Assembly (NCBI GenBank): GCA_035315885.1
Contig: DATFXM010000065.1
Coordinates: 1-64,000 of the forward strand
Length of the DNA: 64,000 nt
Direction of reading: 5' to 3'
Source: DATFXM01 sp035315885
GTDB lineage: Bacteria > Acidobacteriota > Blastocatellia > UBA7656
In this document: positions 17,041 through 26,095 of the stretch, in pieces
How the letters are laid out: each line of letters begins with the position of its first letter
Numbering within the stretch: the first letter of the stretch is position 1
Program-made: the position numbers and the translations under genes
Notes under the pieces: generated by a model
Told to the model about the DNA's origin: nothing
The model's input: only the letters and a program-made list of their open reading frames with translations
Database searches by the model: none

Positions 17041-17392
17041 TAGTTAACCTCCTGTTCCTATGAACACTCGCGGGTTCCGCAAAACTCCAAACCTTCGTTC
17101 ATCCGAACCTAAAATAAATTGGGCAAGCAGCATGCCGCGGTAAATCGCATTACTTCGCTGCGGATGCCAATCGATACGAAACGTCCACGCCGACGCCGTA
17201 CGCCTGTTTTCCTTATTCGTGTATTGCCCAAGAACACTCCCCCTGAGCCTTCGCGTCGCCCCTTCTCTCCGCGTGCCTCCTCACACGTCTCTGCGTCTCA
17301 GGGTCGCCCCACCTCCCCCTTCGCCATCAACTCCCCATCCCTCGCGCCTTATAGTAGGATTACCAATTCATCAAACAGAATCGGAGTGAGCC
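17041..17392. other. Divergent intergenic region upstream of asnS
   Basis: 352 bp between two divergently transcribed genes. It must hold both promoters. TTATAGT at 17350-17356 is a possible -10 element for asnS, without a convincing -35. The part at 17245-17335 is a pyrimidine-rich half of element C (CTTCTCCGCGTGCC, CGTCTCTGCGTCTC). No convincing small gene is seen. Confidence 0.6.
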
Positions 17393-18706
17393 ATGACCCA
17401 AACCTACATACGCGATGTGTCTAAGCACGTCGGCGAAGAAATCGCTATCAAAGGCTGGCTTTATAACATTCGCTCGAGTGGCAAGCTGATCTTCCCTCAG
17501 ATTCGAGACGGCTCGGGAGTCATTCAGGGCGTCGTCTTCAAGAAGAATGTGTCCGAAGAGGTCTGGGCGGACTTTGAACGATTGACCCAGGAGTCTTCGA
17601 TCATCGTTCGAGGAAAGGCGCGCGCCGATGAACGTGCCCCAGGCGGATATGAGCTGGACGTCATTGGCCTGGAGATCGTGCAAATCGCCGAACCATTCCC
17701 GATCAGTCCCAAGGAGCACGGTCCAGAGTTCCTGCTGGATCATCGTCATCTCTGGCTCAGATCACGGCGACAGCACGCGATCCTGTCCGTAAGAGCAGAA
17801 GTCATTCGTGCGGTGCGCGACTACTTTGATTCAAACGGCTTCCTGCTTATGGATACTCCGGTCTTCACACCTGCGGCATGCGAGGGTACGACGACACTCT
17901 TTGAAGTGGACTACTTCGATGACAACAAGGCCTACCTGACGCAGTCCGGACAGCTTTACAACGAGGCGACCGCCGCCGCCTTCGGTAAGGTCTATTGTTT
18001 CGGACCGACCTTCAGAGCCGAGAAGTCAAAGACTCGCCGCCATCTGACCGAGTTCTGGATGGTGGAACCCGAGGTAGCCTACGCTGACCTCGACGACACG
18101 ATGCATCTGGCAGAAGAGTTCATCACGTTCATAGTGCATCGGGTATTGGAGAATCGACGACAGGAACTCGCGGAGCTCGAACGGGACGTTTCGAAACTGG
18201 AAAAGATCGATGTACCTTTTCCGCGATTGCAATACGACGATGCGGTGACAATGCTCCAGGAAGGACACGCAAAGGGCGAGCTCGAGAACCGGTTCGAGTG
18301 GGGCGGAGATTTTGGTGCACCGGACGAGAGTTATCTGTCGAATCATTTTGACAGGCCGGTGATGGTTCATCGTTATCCGGCCGCGGTGAAAGCGTTCTAC
18401 ATGAAACCTGATCCTGAGCGACCGGATTTGGCGCTTTGCGTGGACGTGCTAGCGCCCGAGGGCTACGGCGAAGTGATCGGGGGTGGCCAGCGAGCGGATG
18501 ATCTCGACTACCTGTTGAAGCAGATCCATGCGCACGGGCTCCCGGAAGAGGCGTTCGATTGGTATCTGGATTTGCGCAAATACGGGACGGTGCCGCACGG
18601 TGGCTTTGGGATGGGAATTGAACGCTGCACCGCTTGGCTGTGCGGCATCGAGCATATAAGAGAGACAATTCCATTCCCGAGGATGTTGTACAGGCTCAAG
18701 CCGTGA
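17393..18706 (+). CDS. asnS: Asparaginyl-tRNA synthetase
   Basis: Class IIb aminoacyl-tRNA synthetase that charges tRNA-Asn. The 437-residue length fits. The N-terminal OB-fold anticodon-binding domain covers about 1-105 (IAIKGWLYNIRSSGKLIFPQIRDG). The catalytic core has HRHLWLRSRRQHAIL, LMDTPVFTPAACEGTTTLF (residues 150-170), and FGPTFRAEKSKTRRHLTEFWMVEPE (near 203). It also has the motif 3 block GGFGMGIERCTAWLCG. AsnRS rather than AspRS is supported by the AACEGTTTLF context and the TRRHLTEFW block. The ATG is preceded by GGAGTGAGCC. A GTGCTGA array begins seven nt after the stop. Confidence 0.95.
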   Translation: MTQTYIRDVSKHVGEEIAIKGWLYNIRSSGKLIFPQIRDGSGVIQGVVFKKNVSEEVWADFERLTQESSIIVRGKARADERAPGGYELDVIGLEIVQIAEPFPISPKEHGPEFLLDHRHLWLRSRRQHAILSVRAEVIRAVRDYFDSNGFLLMDTPVFTPAACEGTTTLFEVDYFDDNKAYLTQSGQLYNEATAAAFGKVYCFGPTFRAEKSKTRRHLTEFWMVEPEVAYADLDDTMHLAEEFITFIVHRVLENRRQELAELERDVSKLEKIDVPFPRLQYDDAVTMLQEGHAKGELENRFEWGGDFGAPDESYLSNHFDRPVMVHRYPAAVKAFYMKPDPERPDLALCVDVLAPEGYGEVIGGGQRADDLDYLLKQIHAHGLPEEAFDWYLDLRKYGTVPHGGFGMGIERCTAWLCGIEHIRETIPFPRMLYRLKP

Positions 18707-18712
18707 CGGGCA

Positions 18713-18737
18713 GTGCTGAGTGCTGAGCGCTGAGTGC
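18713..18737. repeat. GTGCTGA heptamers after asnS
   Basis: Three to four heptamers (GTGCTGA, GTGCTGA, GCGCTGA, GTGCGGA) start seven nt after the asnS stop, in the same orientation as the arrays after leuB and recQ. Confidence 0.85.
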
Positions 18738-18807
18738 GGATGTTAGCGGATTGTCCAGGTTTCGCGAAGCGGCGGCTCTGTACGAATGGCCGGTTCAGTG
18801 AGAGGCG

Positions 18808-19338
18808 ATGACGAAAAGAATTACAGTTTTTGGCGGTTCTCGTTGCGGGCCGGAAGCCCACGAATACCAGGAGGCGTTGAAACTCGGCCGGCTGCTGGTG
18901 GAAGCGGGTTTCGACGTGTGCTCCGGCGGCTACGCCGGAGTAATGGAGGCGATCAGTCGCGGCGCTCACGAAGCCGGGGGGCACGTGATCGGCGTGACGA
19001 TGAATCAGTTCAAGGCCTCACCTAATCCATATCTGAAAAAGATCGAACCGAGCGCGGATTTCTATGCGCGGCTGCAGACTCTAATCCGTGAGTCCTCGGG
19101 TTACGTTGCGCTACGCGGGGGGATGGGTACGGTGACTGAGATTTCACTGGTATGGAACAAACTGGTGATGAACGTGTTGCCCGCCCGGCCGCTGATTCTG
19201 CTTGGAGACTGTTGGCCGCGTGCGATTAGAAGTCTCCGGGAGCATTTGGTTATATCCGACAGCGACATGACTCACCTGGATTTCGTGAACACCGCCGAAC
19301 AAGCCGTTGAAATCCTGCGATCCACTCTGAAATTCTGA
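18808..19338 (+). CDS. LOG-family / TIGR00725-type Rossmann protein
   Basis: A 176-residue protein of the lysine-decarboxylase-like (LOG) superfamily, whose characterised members release cytokinin-like bases from nucleoside 5'-monophosphates. Visible features are ITVFGGSRCG at the start, GFDVCSGGYAGVMEA near 35, and RGGMGTVTE near 108. The last replaces the usual PGGxGTxxE, with Arg for the first Pro, so catalytic activity is not assured. GAGAGGCG lies directly before the ATG. The last codon and stop (TTC TGA) merge into heptamer repeats. A nucleotide-hydrolase or sensing role is possible. Confidence 0.83.
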   Translation: MTKRITVFGGSRCGPEAHEYQEALKLGRLLVEAGFDVCSGGYAGVMEAISRGAHEAGGHVIGVTMNQFKASPNPYLKKIEPSADFYARLQTLIRESSGYVALRGGMGTVTEISLVWNKLVMNVLPARPLILLGDCWPRAIRSLREHLVISDSDMTHLDFVNTAEQAVEILRSTLKF

Positions 19339-19685
19339 GTTCTGAGTGCCAACCCGAAGGGGTTGCGTCGTCCAGCCCAGGGTTGCCGTCCCCGACTACC
19401 CTGGGAAAGCCGCAGAAAAGATCGCAACCCTGTAGGGTTGCGACATCGATTCGAACGAGCATAGTCCGATAGCAATTCGGGGCCGCAACCCCTTCAGGGT
19501 TGCGAACGATTTACCTGGTCGCACCCAGGGTAACCGCGGACGGCAACCCTGGGCTGGACGACGCAACCCCTTCGGGGTTGGCACTCAGCACTCAGCACCA
19601 GAACTCGAAACGCAGAACTCAGGACTCAGGACTCAGAACTCGAAACGCAGAACTCAGGACTCAGGACTCAGAACTCGGAACTTAG
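19336..19685. repeat. Composite repeat block between LOG gene and arginase
   Basis: Starts at the stop of the LOG-family gene with GTTCTGAGTGCC. It then has element B hairpins (AACCCGAAGGGGTT, AGCCCAGGGTTGCCG with CTACCCTGGG, CAACCCTGTAGGGTTG, GCAACCCCTTCAGGGTTGC). An inverted copy of the second hairpin and AACCCC-ttc-GGGGTT follow. The last 100 bp (19583-19682) are CACTCAG, GAACTCG and GACTCAG heptamers. Together they fill the 417-bp gap before arginase; no gene is seen. Confidence 0.88.
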
Positions 19686-19755
19686 CTTCCCCTCGCGCAG
19701 CACTGCCTTGCAACCCCCGCGAAGCCGATGGGAGAATTCAAACCTCGGAGGAGCC

Positions 19756-20667
19756 ATGAGTAAGCGCGTGAAGATCATCGGCGTGCCGATGGACCTGGGA
19801 GCTGGTCGTCGAGGCGTGGATATGGGACCGTCTGCTATCCGGATCGCCGGCTTGAACAGCTCAATTTCACTCCTGGGATACGAAGTCACCGACGCCGGCA
19901 ATGTGCACGTCCATCCGCCCGAGGCCATCGCCGAGTTGAATCCCCGGGCAAGGTACTTGCCGCAAATCGCCTCAGCATCCGAAGAGCTCGCAGCGCTGGT
20001 CGAAGCTGGTCTCGACAATGGTGAGTTGCCCGTGGTGCTCGGAGGCGATCATTCAATAGCAATCGGGTCGGCCGCGGGCGTTGCTTCGTTCTACAGAAAA
20101 CGAAAACAACACATCGGCATCGTCTGGCTGGATGCTCACGCGGATTCGAACACCCCGGAAACCACGCCCTCGGGCAACATTCACGGTATGCCTCTGGCGG
20201 CGTTGCTTGGTTACGGCTTGAAAGAGCTCACTCACGTCGCCGGATTTGCCCCAAAGGTCCTCCCGGAGAACACGGCGGTGATCGGCGCCAGAAGCGTCGA
20301 TCCCGGCGAGCGCGAGTTATTGCGGTCCCTCGGAGTTCGGGTATTTACGATGAGCGAACTGGATGAGCGCGGGATGGGTGAGGTCATAGCTGAGGCAATC
20401 GAAGTAGCCAGTCTGAACACGATAGGCTTTCAGGTGACAATGGACATGGATTTCATCGATCCGTTTTACGCACCTGGCGTCGGCACTCCCGAGCGCGGTG
20501 GCGCGACCTATCGCGAGGGTCATCTGGCGATGGAGAAACTCTCGGAGTCGGGAAGAGTACTAGCGGTCGAGCTGACCGAAGTGAATCCTGTCTACGACAC
20601 AGCCAACCAAACCGCGCAACTCGCCGTCGAAATGATTCTTTCAGCACTGGGCAAGAAGATTTTCTAG
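19756..20667 (+). CDS. rocF: Arginase
   Basis: Ureohydrolase family enzyme, most likely arginase, splitting arginine into ornithine and urea. The ATG at 19756 has CGGAGGAG four nt upstream and gives 303 residues, normal for bacterial arginase; the longer frame from 19708 is rejected. The two-manganese ligands are visible as GGDHS (near 98), DAHAD (near 126) and DMDFIDP (near 233). NIHGMPLAALLG and GLTYREG-type (here GATYREG) segments are present. VPMDLGAGRRGVDMGPSAIR at the N-terminus is typical of arginases rather than agmatinases. No other arginine catabolic gene is nearby. Confidence 0.93.
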   Translation: MSKRVKIIGVPMDLGAGRRGVDMGPSAIRIAGLNSSISLLGYEVTDAGNVHVHPPEAIAELNPRARYLPQIASASEELAALVEAGLDNGELPVVLGGDHSIAIGSAAGVASFYRKRKQHIGIVWLDAHADSNTPETTPSGNIHGMPLAALLGYGLKELTHVAGFAPKVLPENTAVIGARSVDPGERELLRSLGVRVFTMSELDERGMGEVIAEAIEVASLNTIGFQVTMDMDFIDPFYAPGVGTPERGGATYREGHLAMEKLSESGRVLAVELTEVNPVYDTANQTAQLAVEMILSALGKKIF

Positions 20668-20815
20668 TCTCGAGTTTTGGCGTTTCGGTTTGACCGGTAC
20701 AGCTCACCCGGGCAAACGGTTGAAGCCCCTTAGCAACCGGATGGGCTGTCCTCCCCAAATCGATCGAGTCCCAACGCCAAACCCTGGACTCTAAACCTTA
20801 TCAAGGGGTTCAACT
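20668..20815. repeat. Inverted intergenic arms between arginase and ddl
   Basis: A short gap whose ends are complementary: GTTTTGGCGTTTCGG on the left, and AACGCCAAACCCTGG plus CTCTAAACC on the right. A small stem GGTTG/CAACC lies between. The layout is the same as in the heptamer-flanked gaps, but degenerate. Confidence 0.6.
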
Positions 20816-21934
20816 TTGAAGAGCAAGCTGCGAATTGGCGTTATTTTCGGGGGCAGGTCCGGCGAACATGAGGTCTCACTCAGATCTGCCGAATCAATAA
20901 TAAACGCGCTGGATAAATCCAAATACGACGTGGTACCGATTGGCATATCCAAGGCGGGCCGATGGCTGGTCTCGACCGACGCCACCAGGATGCTGCCGCA
21001 GGCGGTCATGGAGGCCACCCAAACTCACAAACACGTTGCTATTATCGGCGACCCTACGCAAAAGGGGCTTCTAAGGCTGGACGAATCAGCTCGCGGCCTC
21101 GCCTCTGAAAAGCTGGATGTAGTTTTCCCGGTGCTTCACGGCACGTATGGCGAGGATGGGACGATTCAGGGATTGCTTGAGATGGCGGGTGTCGCCTACG
21201 TCGGATGCGGTGTCCTGGCTTCGGCGACCGGTATGGACAAGGTGCTGATGAAGCATCTGTTTCAAAAAGCCGGGCTGACGATAGCCCCCTTTGAATGGTT
21301 TCTAAGAGCCCAGTGGGAGGCGGATGCGGACCAGATCATCAGCCGGATTAAGCGGACGCTGGGGTTCCCCTGCTTTGTCAAGCCGGCCAATCTTGGTTCT
21401 TCGGTGGGCGTATCAAAAGCCAACAATGAGCCAGAGTTTCGCGAGGCAGTGGAGAAGGCGGCCAACTACGACCGCAAGGTCGTGGTCGAACGCGCGGTGG
21501 TTGGACGCGAAATAGAAGTAGCAGTGCTCGGCAACGACGCGCCGATAGCGAGCCTGCCGGGCGAGATAATTCTGGGCCATGAGTTCTACGACTACGAAGA
21601 CAAATACATAGACAATGCCTCGCGCACCGAGGTTCCCGCGAAGCTGCCGCCGCAGACAATTGAACAGCTCCAGCGCGATGCGATCGCAGCGTTCCAGTCA
21701 ATCGACGGCTCCGGCCTTGCGCGAGTCGATTTCTTTGTCGAGGCCGGGACAGGCACGGTGATAATAAACGAGATCAACACGATGCCCGGATTCACCTCGA
21801 TCAGCATGTACCCCAAAATGTGGGCCGCCAGCGGCATCAGCTATCCCGAACTAATAGATCGGCTGGTCGGGTTGGCGCTCGAACGTCACGAGGATCGCTC
21901 CCGAAACGTCACCAGCTACGAACCGCACAAATAA
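20816..21934 (+). CDS. ddl: D-alanine--D-alanine ligase
   Basis: ATP-grasp enzyme making D-Ala-D-Ala for peptidoglycan. The 372 residues start at TTG 20816, eight nt after AAGGGGT. Diagnostic blocks are VIFGGRSGEHEVSLRSA (residues 8-24), FPVLHGTYGEDGTIQGLLE (near 104), and the ATP-binding PCFVKPANLGSSVGVSKA (near 185). VNEINTMPGF-type metal-binding residues appear as IINEINTMPGFTSISMYPKMW. No other cell-wall gene lies beside it. Substrate specificity (D-Ala versus D-Lac) was not examined. Confidence 0.96.
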   Translation: MKSKLRIGVIFGGRSGEHEVSLRSAESIINALDKSKYDVVPIGISKAGRWLVSTDATRMLPQAVMEATQTHKHVAIIGDPTQKGLLRLDESARGLASEKLDVVFPVLHGTYGEDGTIQGLLEMAGVAYVGCGVLASATGMDKVLMKHLFQKAGLTIAPFEWFLRAQWEADADQIISRIKRTLGFPCFVKPANLGSSVGVSKANNEPEFREAVEKAANYDRKVVVERAVVGREIEVAVLGNDAPIASLPGEIILGHEFYDYEDKYIDNASRTEVPAKLPPQTIEQLQRDAIAAFQSIDGSGLARVDFFVEAGTGTVIINEINTMPGFTSISMYPKMWAASGISYPELIDRLVGLALERHEDRSRNVTSYEPHK

Positions 21935-22166
21935 CCTCTCAACAAACCGGTGCGCATCGGAGTAGTACCATGTGCACTGCTGCGACATTTCTTTCTTTGC
22001 CAGTTTCAATTAAAGCGTTAGCATTGGAGCCGATGTCGCGCCTGCGTTTTTTTCAGTCCGTGAGACGGAACACCAGTTATGGTTCGAACGTCAAAAAGTC
22101 GTGAACATAGACAAACTTTTGAGGGTCGGTGGCGTTTAAGGGGTGACGCTCGGAGGTGACGGACCG

Positions 22167-23474
22167 ATGACGACCAGGCGGCGGCGAAAGCCAGTACTGT
22201 TTTGGACTGCCTTCGGCGTTTTTCTGGTCGCGCTTGCAACGGTCGGGTTCTGGTGGAGGACCAGCAGCAATGGGGCCACCGGCTCTGCGCAGCGCCGCGG
22301 TGAACACGCCGAGTCTTCCGATTCTACAGCAGTCGTCGCGCGCGGAGAACTGAAGCGAGTTTTGCTGCTGGACGGAGACCTCAGAGCCGTAAGCTCGCGC
22401 GCGATATTTGCATCGACTTCCGAGGAAGCCAAAATCGTTTATCTGCCTCCCGAAGGCTCGACGGTGAAGGCCGGCGACCGCCTGGTCGAGCTCGACAGCG
22501 GAACAATTCTTGGAAAGATTAAAGACGCCGAAGAGAAGATCGTTGCCGCCGATAACGAGATAGTCAAAACCCGCTCAACTGATGAGTCTGCGCTCCGCGA
22601 CCTCGAAGTTGAATTGAGCAAGCTGTGGCTCGCCTTTGAGCAAGCCAAGGTCAACGCTCGAGCGCCCGCCCAGGTACTCTCTCGCCGCGAATATCAGGAC
22701 TATCAGCTCGCGCTTGAAAAAGCCCGCACCGAATACGACACGCAGGTCGCGAAGATCCAACAAAAGAAAAAAGAGCAAGAGGCCGAGCTTCAGGTCAAGA
22801 CGATTCAGCTCGAGAAGCTGAGAGCCCAGTTGGAACAGCAAAAGGCGAATCTTGAAGGTATGACTATTCGCGCTCCGGCCGACGGGATGGTGATCTATAG
22901 CGACCACTGGTTCGAGCGTAGAAAGATCCAGGTTGGAGATGTCGTGTGGGGCGGATTCCCGATTCTGAGGCTGCCCGACTTGCGAGCGATGGAAGCGATT
23001 GCACAGGTCAACGAAGTCGACGGGCCGAAGCTCTCGGTTGGTCAGCGCGCAACGGTGACGCTCGACAGCTATCCCGATGTCGAGATCACCGGAACAGTGA
23101 AGGATATCGCGGAGACCGCGATCAAGGCTAGCTGGATGGCAAAAGCGAAGGTCTTTCGCGCCGTCATTGCTCTCGATCGGACGGTGCCGGAGATTATGAA
23201 GCCGGGGATGTCGGCACAAATTTCGGTTGAGCTTCCCTCAACACCGGTCTCGCAATCTTCCGATGCAAGCGCGTCGTCAGCCAGGCAATCAGGCCTGGTG
23301 GTGCCGCGATCGTCAGTGCAGTGCGACAACAATGGGTGCTGGGTGATCCGAACGGAGAACGAGACTCGCCGGCAAGTCGCGGTGACCATCGTGGCGTCCG
23401 ACGCGGTAAGCTACGGCATTGCTGACAACGGCGCTTTGAAGTCCGGGGACCGGATACTTGTAAGAAACAATTAG
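22167..23474 (+). CDS. MacA/HlyD-like periplasmic adaptor 1
   Basis: A membrane-fusion adaptor of 435 residues for an ABC-type efflux or export system. The ATG at 22167 follows GGAGGT; a GTG at 22143 is a weaker alternative. An N-terminal membrane anchor (VLFWTAFGVFLVALATVGFWW) is followed by a lipoyl/barrel-sandwich half (VYLPPEGSTVKAGDRLVELDS). A coiled-coil hairpin of about 100 residues rich in Lys/Glu/Gln is next, then the second lipoyl half (IRAPADGMVIYSD) and a beta-barrel. The central barrel contains QRATVTLDSYPDVEITGTV. It is the first of three such genes upstream of one permease; the intergenic distances are 10-35 nt, suggesting an operon. Confidence 0.88.
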   Translation: MTTRRRRKPVLFWTAFGVFLVALATVGFWWRTSSNGATGSAQRRGEHAESSDSTAVVARGELKRVLLLDGDLRAVSSRAIFASTSEEAKIVYLPPEGSTVKAGDRLVELDSGTILGKIKDAEEKIVAADNEIVKTRSTDESALRDLEVELSKLWLAFEQAKVNARAPAQVLSRREYQDYQLALEKARTEYDTQVAKIQQKKKEQEAELQVKTIQLEKLRAQLEQQKANLEGMTIRAPADGMVIYSDHWFERRKIQVGDVVWGGFPILRLPDLRAMEAIAQVNEVDGPKLSVGQRATVTLDSYPDVEITGTVKDIAETAIKASWMAKAKVFRAVIALDRTVPEIMKPGMSAQISVELPSTPVSQSSDASASSARQSGLVVPRSSVQCDNNGCWVIRTENETRRQVAVTIVASDAVSYGIADNGALKSGDRILVRNN

Positions 23475-23508
23475 CCGATAGCGCTTGAAAGACGTTCGGC
23501 TGCTCAAC

Positions 23509-24759
23509 ATGAAAACGTCACGGACAATAAGACTAATCTCTTCGTCAGTGCTGTGCGCTTTAGTCGCAGCGGCAATCGTTCTGGTAGCGCGGTCATCGAC
23601 GTTACGGGCGATTGTTCGCGGAAGCGAATCCGAGGTCGAAGAGGTTACAGTCGAAAAGCAATCCCTGCGCTTCTGGGTAACTGCGTCGGGCACCCTGCGT
23701 GCGACCTCAAGCAGAAGCTTCGCCGGCCCACCCTCGTTTGGAGACTACTGGCAGTTTCAAATCGTCAGCATGGCGCCCGAAGGTCAGGCTGTAAAGAACG
23801 GCGACCTGATAATCAAGTTCGACTCGCAGAAGGCCAACCAGGACCTGATGACCTTTCAGAACGAACTGGATCAGGCTACCAAGGAGCTAGAACGAGCTAA
23901 GGTCCAGATCGACCTCGAAGAAAAAGAAATCGAAGGCAAGCTCTCAGAGGCAGAAAACCGCCGCGAAAAACTCAGGCTGAAACAGGGCATGAGTCCCACC
24001 GTGGAGAAGGCAACGAAGATCGAGCTCGATGCGCTGGAATACGAGCAGGCCAATCGCGAAGTGGCTCTGCTGAAGGAACGGCTCGAGTGGCATAAGAAGT
24101 CCAGCGAAGCAAACTACAGAGTCATCGAAAGCAAGAAGGTCAGAGCAGAGAACAAGCTGAAAGAGTTGCAGCGCGGAATCGACAACTTCAGCGCCAAGGC
24201 CGACCGCGACGGAGTGCTGATCTACAAGACCAGATGGAACGGCGAGCGGTTTCAGGTAGGTGAAAGCGTCTGGTCGGGTCAGCCCATCGCCGAAATACCC
24301 GATTTGAACACCATCGTGGCCGAAGCCCTGGTGCCCGAAGTCGATATAGGCAAGGTGAAGATCGACCAGCGTGCCGAAGTCTCGATCGATGCTTTTCCGG
24401 GCAAGACTTATGAGGGAACAGTGAAGAACATCGGGACGCTGGTGCGGCCAAAATCGTGGGACATACCAAACAAAGTTCTGGAGGTTCGAATTGCGCTTGA
24501 TCACCTCGACACTTCGGTGATGCGACCCGCGATGAGCATCAACGTCAAGATCGAGACCGATCGCGCAGAAGATCAGATCGCGGTGCCGCTTCGCTCCGTA
24601 GTCACTACGTCGGACGGCTCCTTTGTAAAGACAAAGAGCCAGAACGGCTGGATACCGCGGGCCGTAAAACTTGGACGGTCAAACGGACGCGACGTCGCCA
24701 TTGTCGAAGGACTGAGTGCCGGTGAACGCATCGCCGCGGATTACACAAAGGCACATTGA
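23509..24759 (+). CDS. MacA/HlyD-like periplasmic adaptor 2
   Basis: The second adaptor (416 residues from the ATG at 23509; a TTG at 23485 is possible, and neither has a strong Shine-Dalgarno). It has a membrane anchor (SSVLCALVAAAIVLVA), then VSMAPEGQAVKNGDLIIKFDS. A long coiled coil follows (TKELERAKVQIDLEEKEIE…). The second lipoyl half is marked by DRDGVLIYKTRWNGERFQVGESVW and the barrel by QRAEVSIDAFPGKTYEGTV. It shares the layout of adaptor 1 but is clearly diverged, so it is a paralogue rather than a recent duplication. Confidence 0.87.
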   Translation: MKTSRTIRLISSSVLCALVAAAIVLVARSSTLRAIVRGSESEVEEVTVEKQSLRFWVTASGTLRATSSRSFAGPPSFGDYWQFQIVSMAPEGQAVKNGDLIIKFDSQKANQDLMTFQNELDQATKELERAKVQIDLEEKEIEGKLSEAENRREKLRLKQGMSPTVEKATKIELDALEYEQANREVALLKERLEWHKKSSEANYRVIESKKVRAENKLKELQRGIDNFSAKADRDGVLIYKTRWNGERFQVGESVWSGQPIAEIPDLNTIVAEALVPEVDIGKVKIDQRAEVSIDAFPGKTYEGTVKNIGTLVRPKSWDIPNKVLEVRIALDHLDTSVMRPAMSINVKIETDRAEDQIAVPLRSVVTTSDGSFVKTKSQNGWIPRAVKLGRSNGRDVAIVEGLSAGERIAADYTKAH

Positions 24760-24768
24760 AGCGAACCA

Positions 24769-26076
24769 ATGAAGAAGACCCGCACCACGTACAAAAAAGT
24801 TGCGCTCGCCGCGGTCGCGCTTGTTTCCATGTCGTTTGTGATCTACGCGTCGCGAAAGGCGTGGCCTCATGGTGATTCTCGACTGCTGCCACTGCTGACT
24901 ACGCTCGAGCCAACAAGCTTCTCGTTGAGGATCAACGCGCTTGGCGAGCTTCAATCCGCGGAATCGCTTACGATTGCTGTACCCCCAGCTCCGGTTGATC
25001 GGCTCAGAATAGCATCGGTTGTGCCGGACGGGACTCACGTAAAGAAGGGTGACGTCATCCTCGAGTTCGATCCGGCCGAGTTGGATCTTAAGATGCTCGA
25101 GCACAAGTCTGACCTCGAGGCCGCAATCCAAAAGATAAACAAGGGCGAGCTGGACAGCGAAATCGACAAGAGCGACGTCGTCAAGGACAAGAAACTTGCG
25201 GAGCTCGAGCTGTCAAAAATCAACGAGTTCCTTCCAAGGGATGAGCAGATCTATTCGCGCCGGCAAATCATCGAGGGCGAACTGGACCAGGCTTATACAT
25301 CCAGGAAAATTGTGTTCGCGGACGCACGTCTTGAGCTGAAGGGACAAGCCTTCACGCTCGACGAGGCCATACTGATGTTGGAAAGAAAACAGGCGGACTC
25401 GAAGATCAACATGACGGAGAAGGCTCGCGCGTCGTTGAAGCTACTTGCGCCGTCTGCGGGGATCATCGTGTACAACGATCCCGGGTTCTTCTTTGGCGGG
25501 TTTTCGTTGATGCCCGGCCGCACCGTCTGGATCGGAATGACGCTTTTCAATCTGGTCAACCCTGAGAAGATGGAGGCCAAGTGCTACGTCCTTGAAAAGG
25601 ACGCGGGCGAGCTCAAGGTTGATCAGCCGGCTTTGATTCGTCTGGATCCTTTCCCGGACCTGGAGTTCACCGGCAAAGTCAAAACCATCGACAAGCTGGC
25701 GCGGCCGATCGACCGCGATTCGCCGGTCAAGTACTTTCAAACGATTGTATCGCTCGACCGCGCGCAGCCGGGCGTGACCAAGCCCGGAGTGAAGCTCAAA
25801 GCACAGATTACCGCGGGACAACTGGACAACGTTATTCTGGTGGCACGCAGCGCGCTCGTAAAGAAGGACGCAGGCTTCATCGTCTACTTGAGCCGTGCAT
25901 CCGGCACGTTTGATGAGACTCCTGTGACGCTTGGACGCGGCGACAACATTCAAGTAGTGGTAACCGACGGCTTGAGCGCCGGAGATACGATCGCACTGAA
26001 CCCGCCTGACTTGAAGAGAGACTTTGCCTCGGGCGGAAAGAAAGATTCGAGCAAGGAGCGGTCCAAGACGCAGTAG
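24769..26076 (+). CDS. MacA/HlyD-like periplasmic adaptor 3
   Basis: The third adaptor, 435 residues, starting nine nt after adaptor 2. The anchor KVALAAVALVSMSFVIYAS is followed by ASVVPDGTHVKKGDVILEFD, a coiled coil, and LLAPSAGIIVYNDPGFFFGG with an extra aromatic insertion. QPALIRLDPFPDLEFTGKV lies in the barrel. The ending, rich in Lys/Ser, is unlike adaptors 1 and 2. Together the three genes could form a hetero-oligomeric adaptor ring or serve different partners; this is inference. Confidence 0.87.
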   Translation: MKKTRTTYKKVALAAVALVSMSFVIYASRKAWPHGDSRLLPLLTTLEPTSFSLRINALGELQSAESLTIAVPPAPVDRLRIASVVPDGTHVKKGDVILEFDPAELDLKMLEHKSDLEAAIQKINKGELDSEIDKSDVVKDKKLAELELSKINEFLPRDEQIYSRRQIIEGELDQAYTSRKIVFADARLELKGQAFTLDEAILMLERKQADSKINMTEKARASLKLLAPSAGIIVYNDPGFFFGGFSLMPGRTVWIGMTLFNLVNPEKMEAKCYVLEKDAGELKVDQPALIRLDPFPDLEFTGKVKTIDKLARPIDRDSPVKYFQTIVSLDRAQPGVTKPGVKLKAQITAGQLDNVILVARSALVKKDAGFIVYLSRASGTFDETPVTLGRGDNIQVVVTDGLSAGDTIALNPPDLKRDFASGGKKDSSKERSKTQ

Positions 26077-26095
26077 GCGCTCGTGCTACGACGGT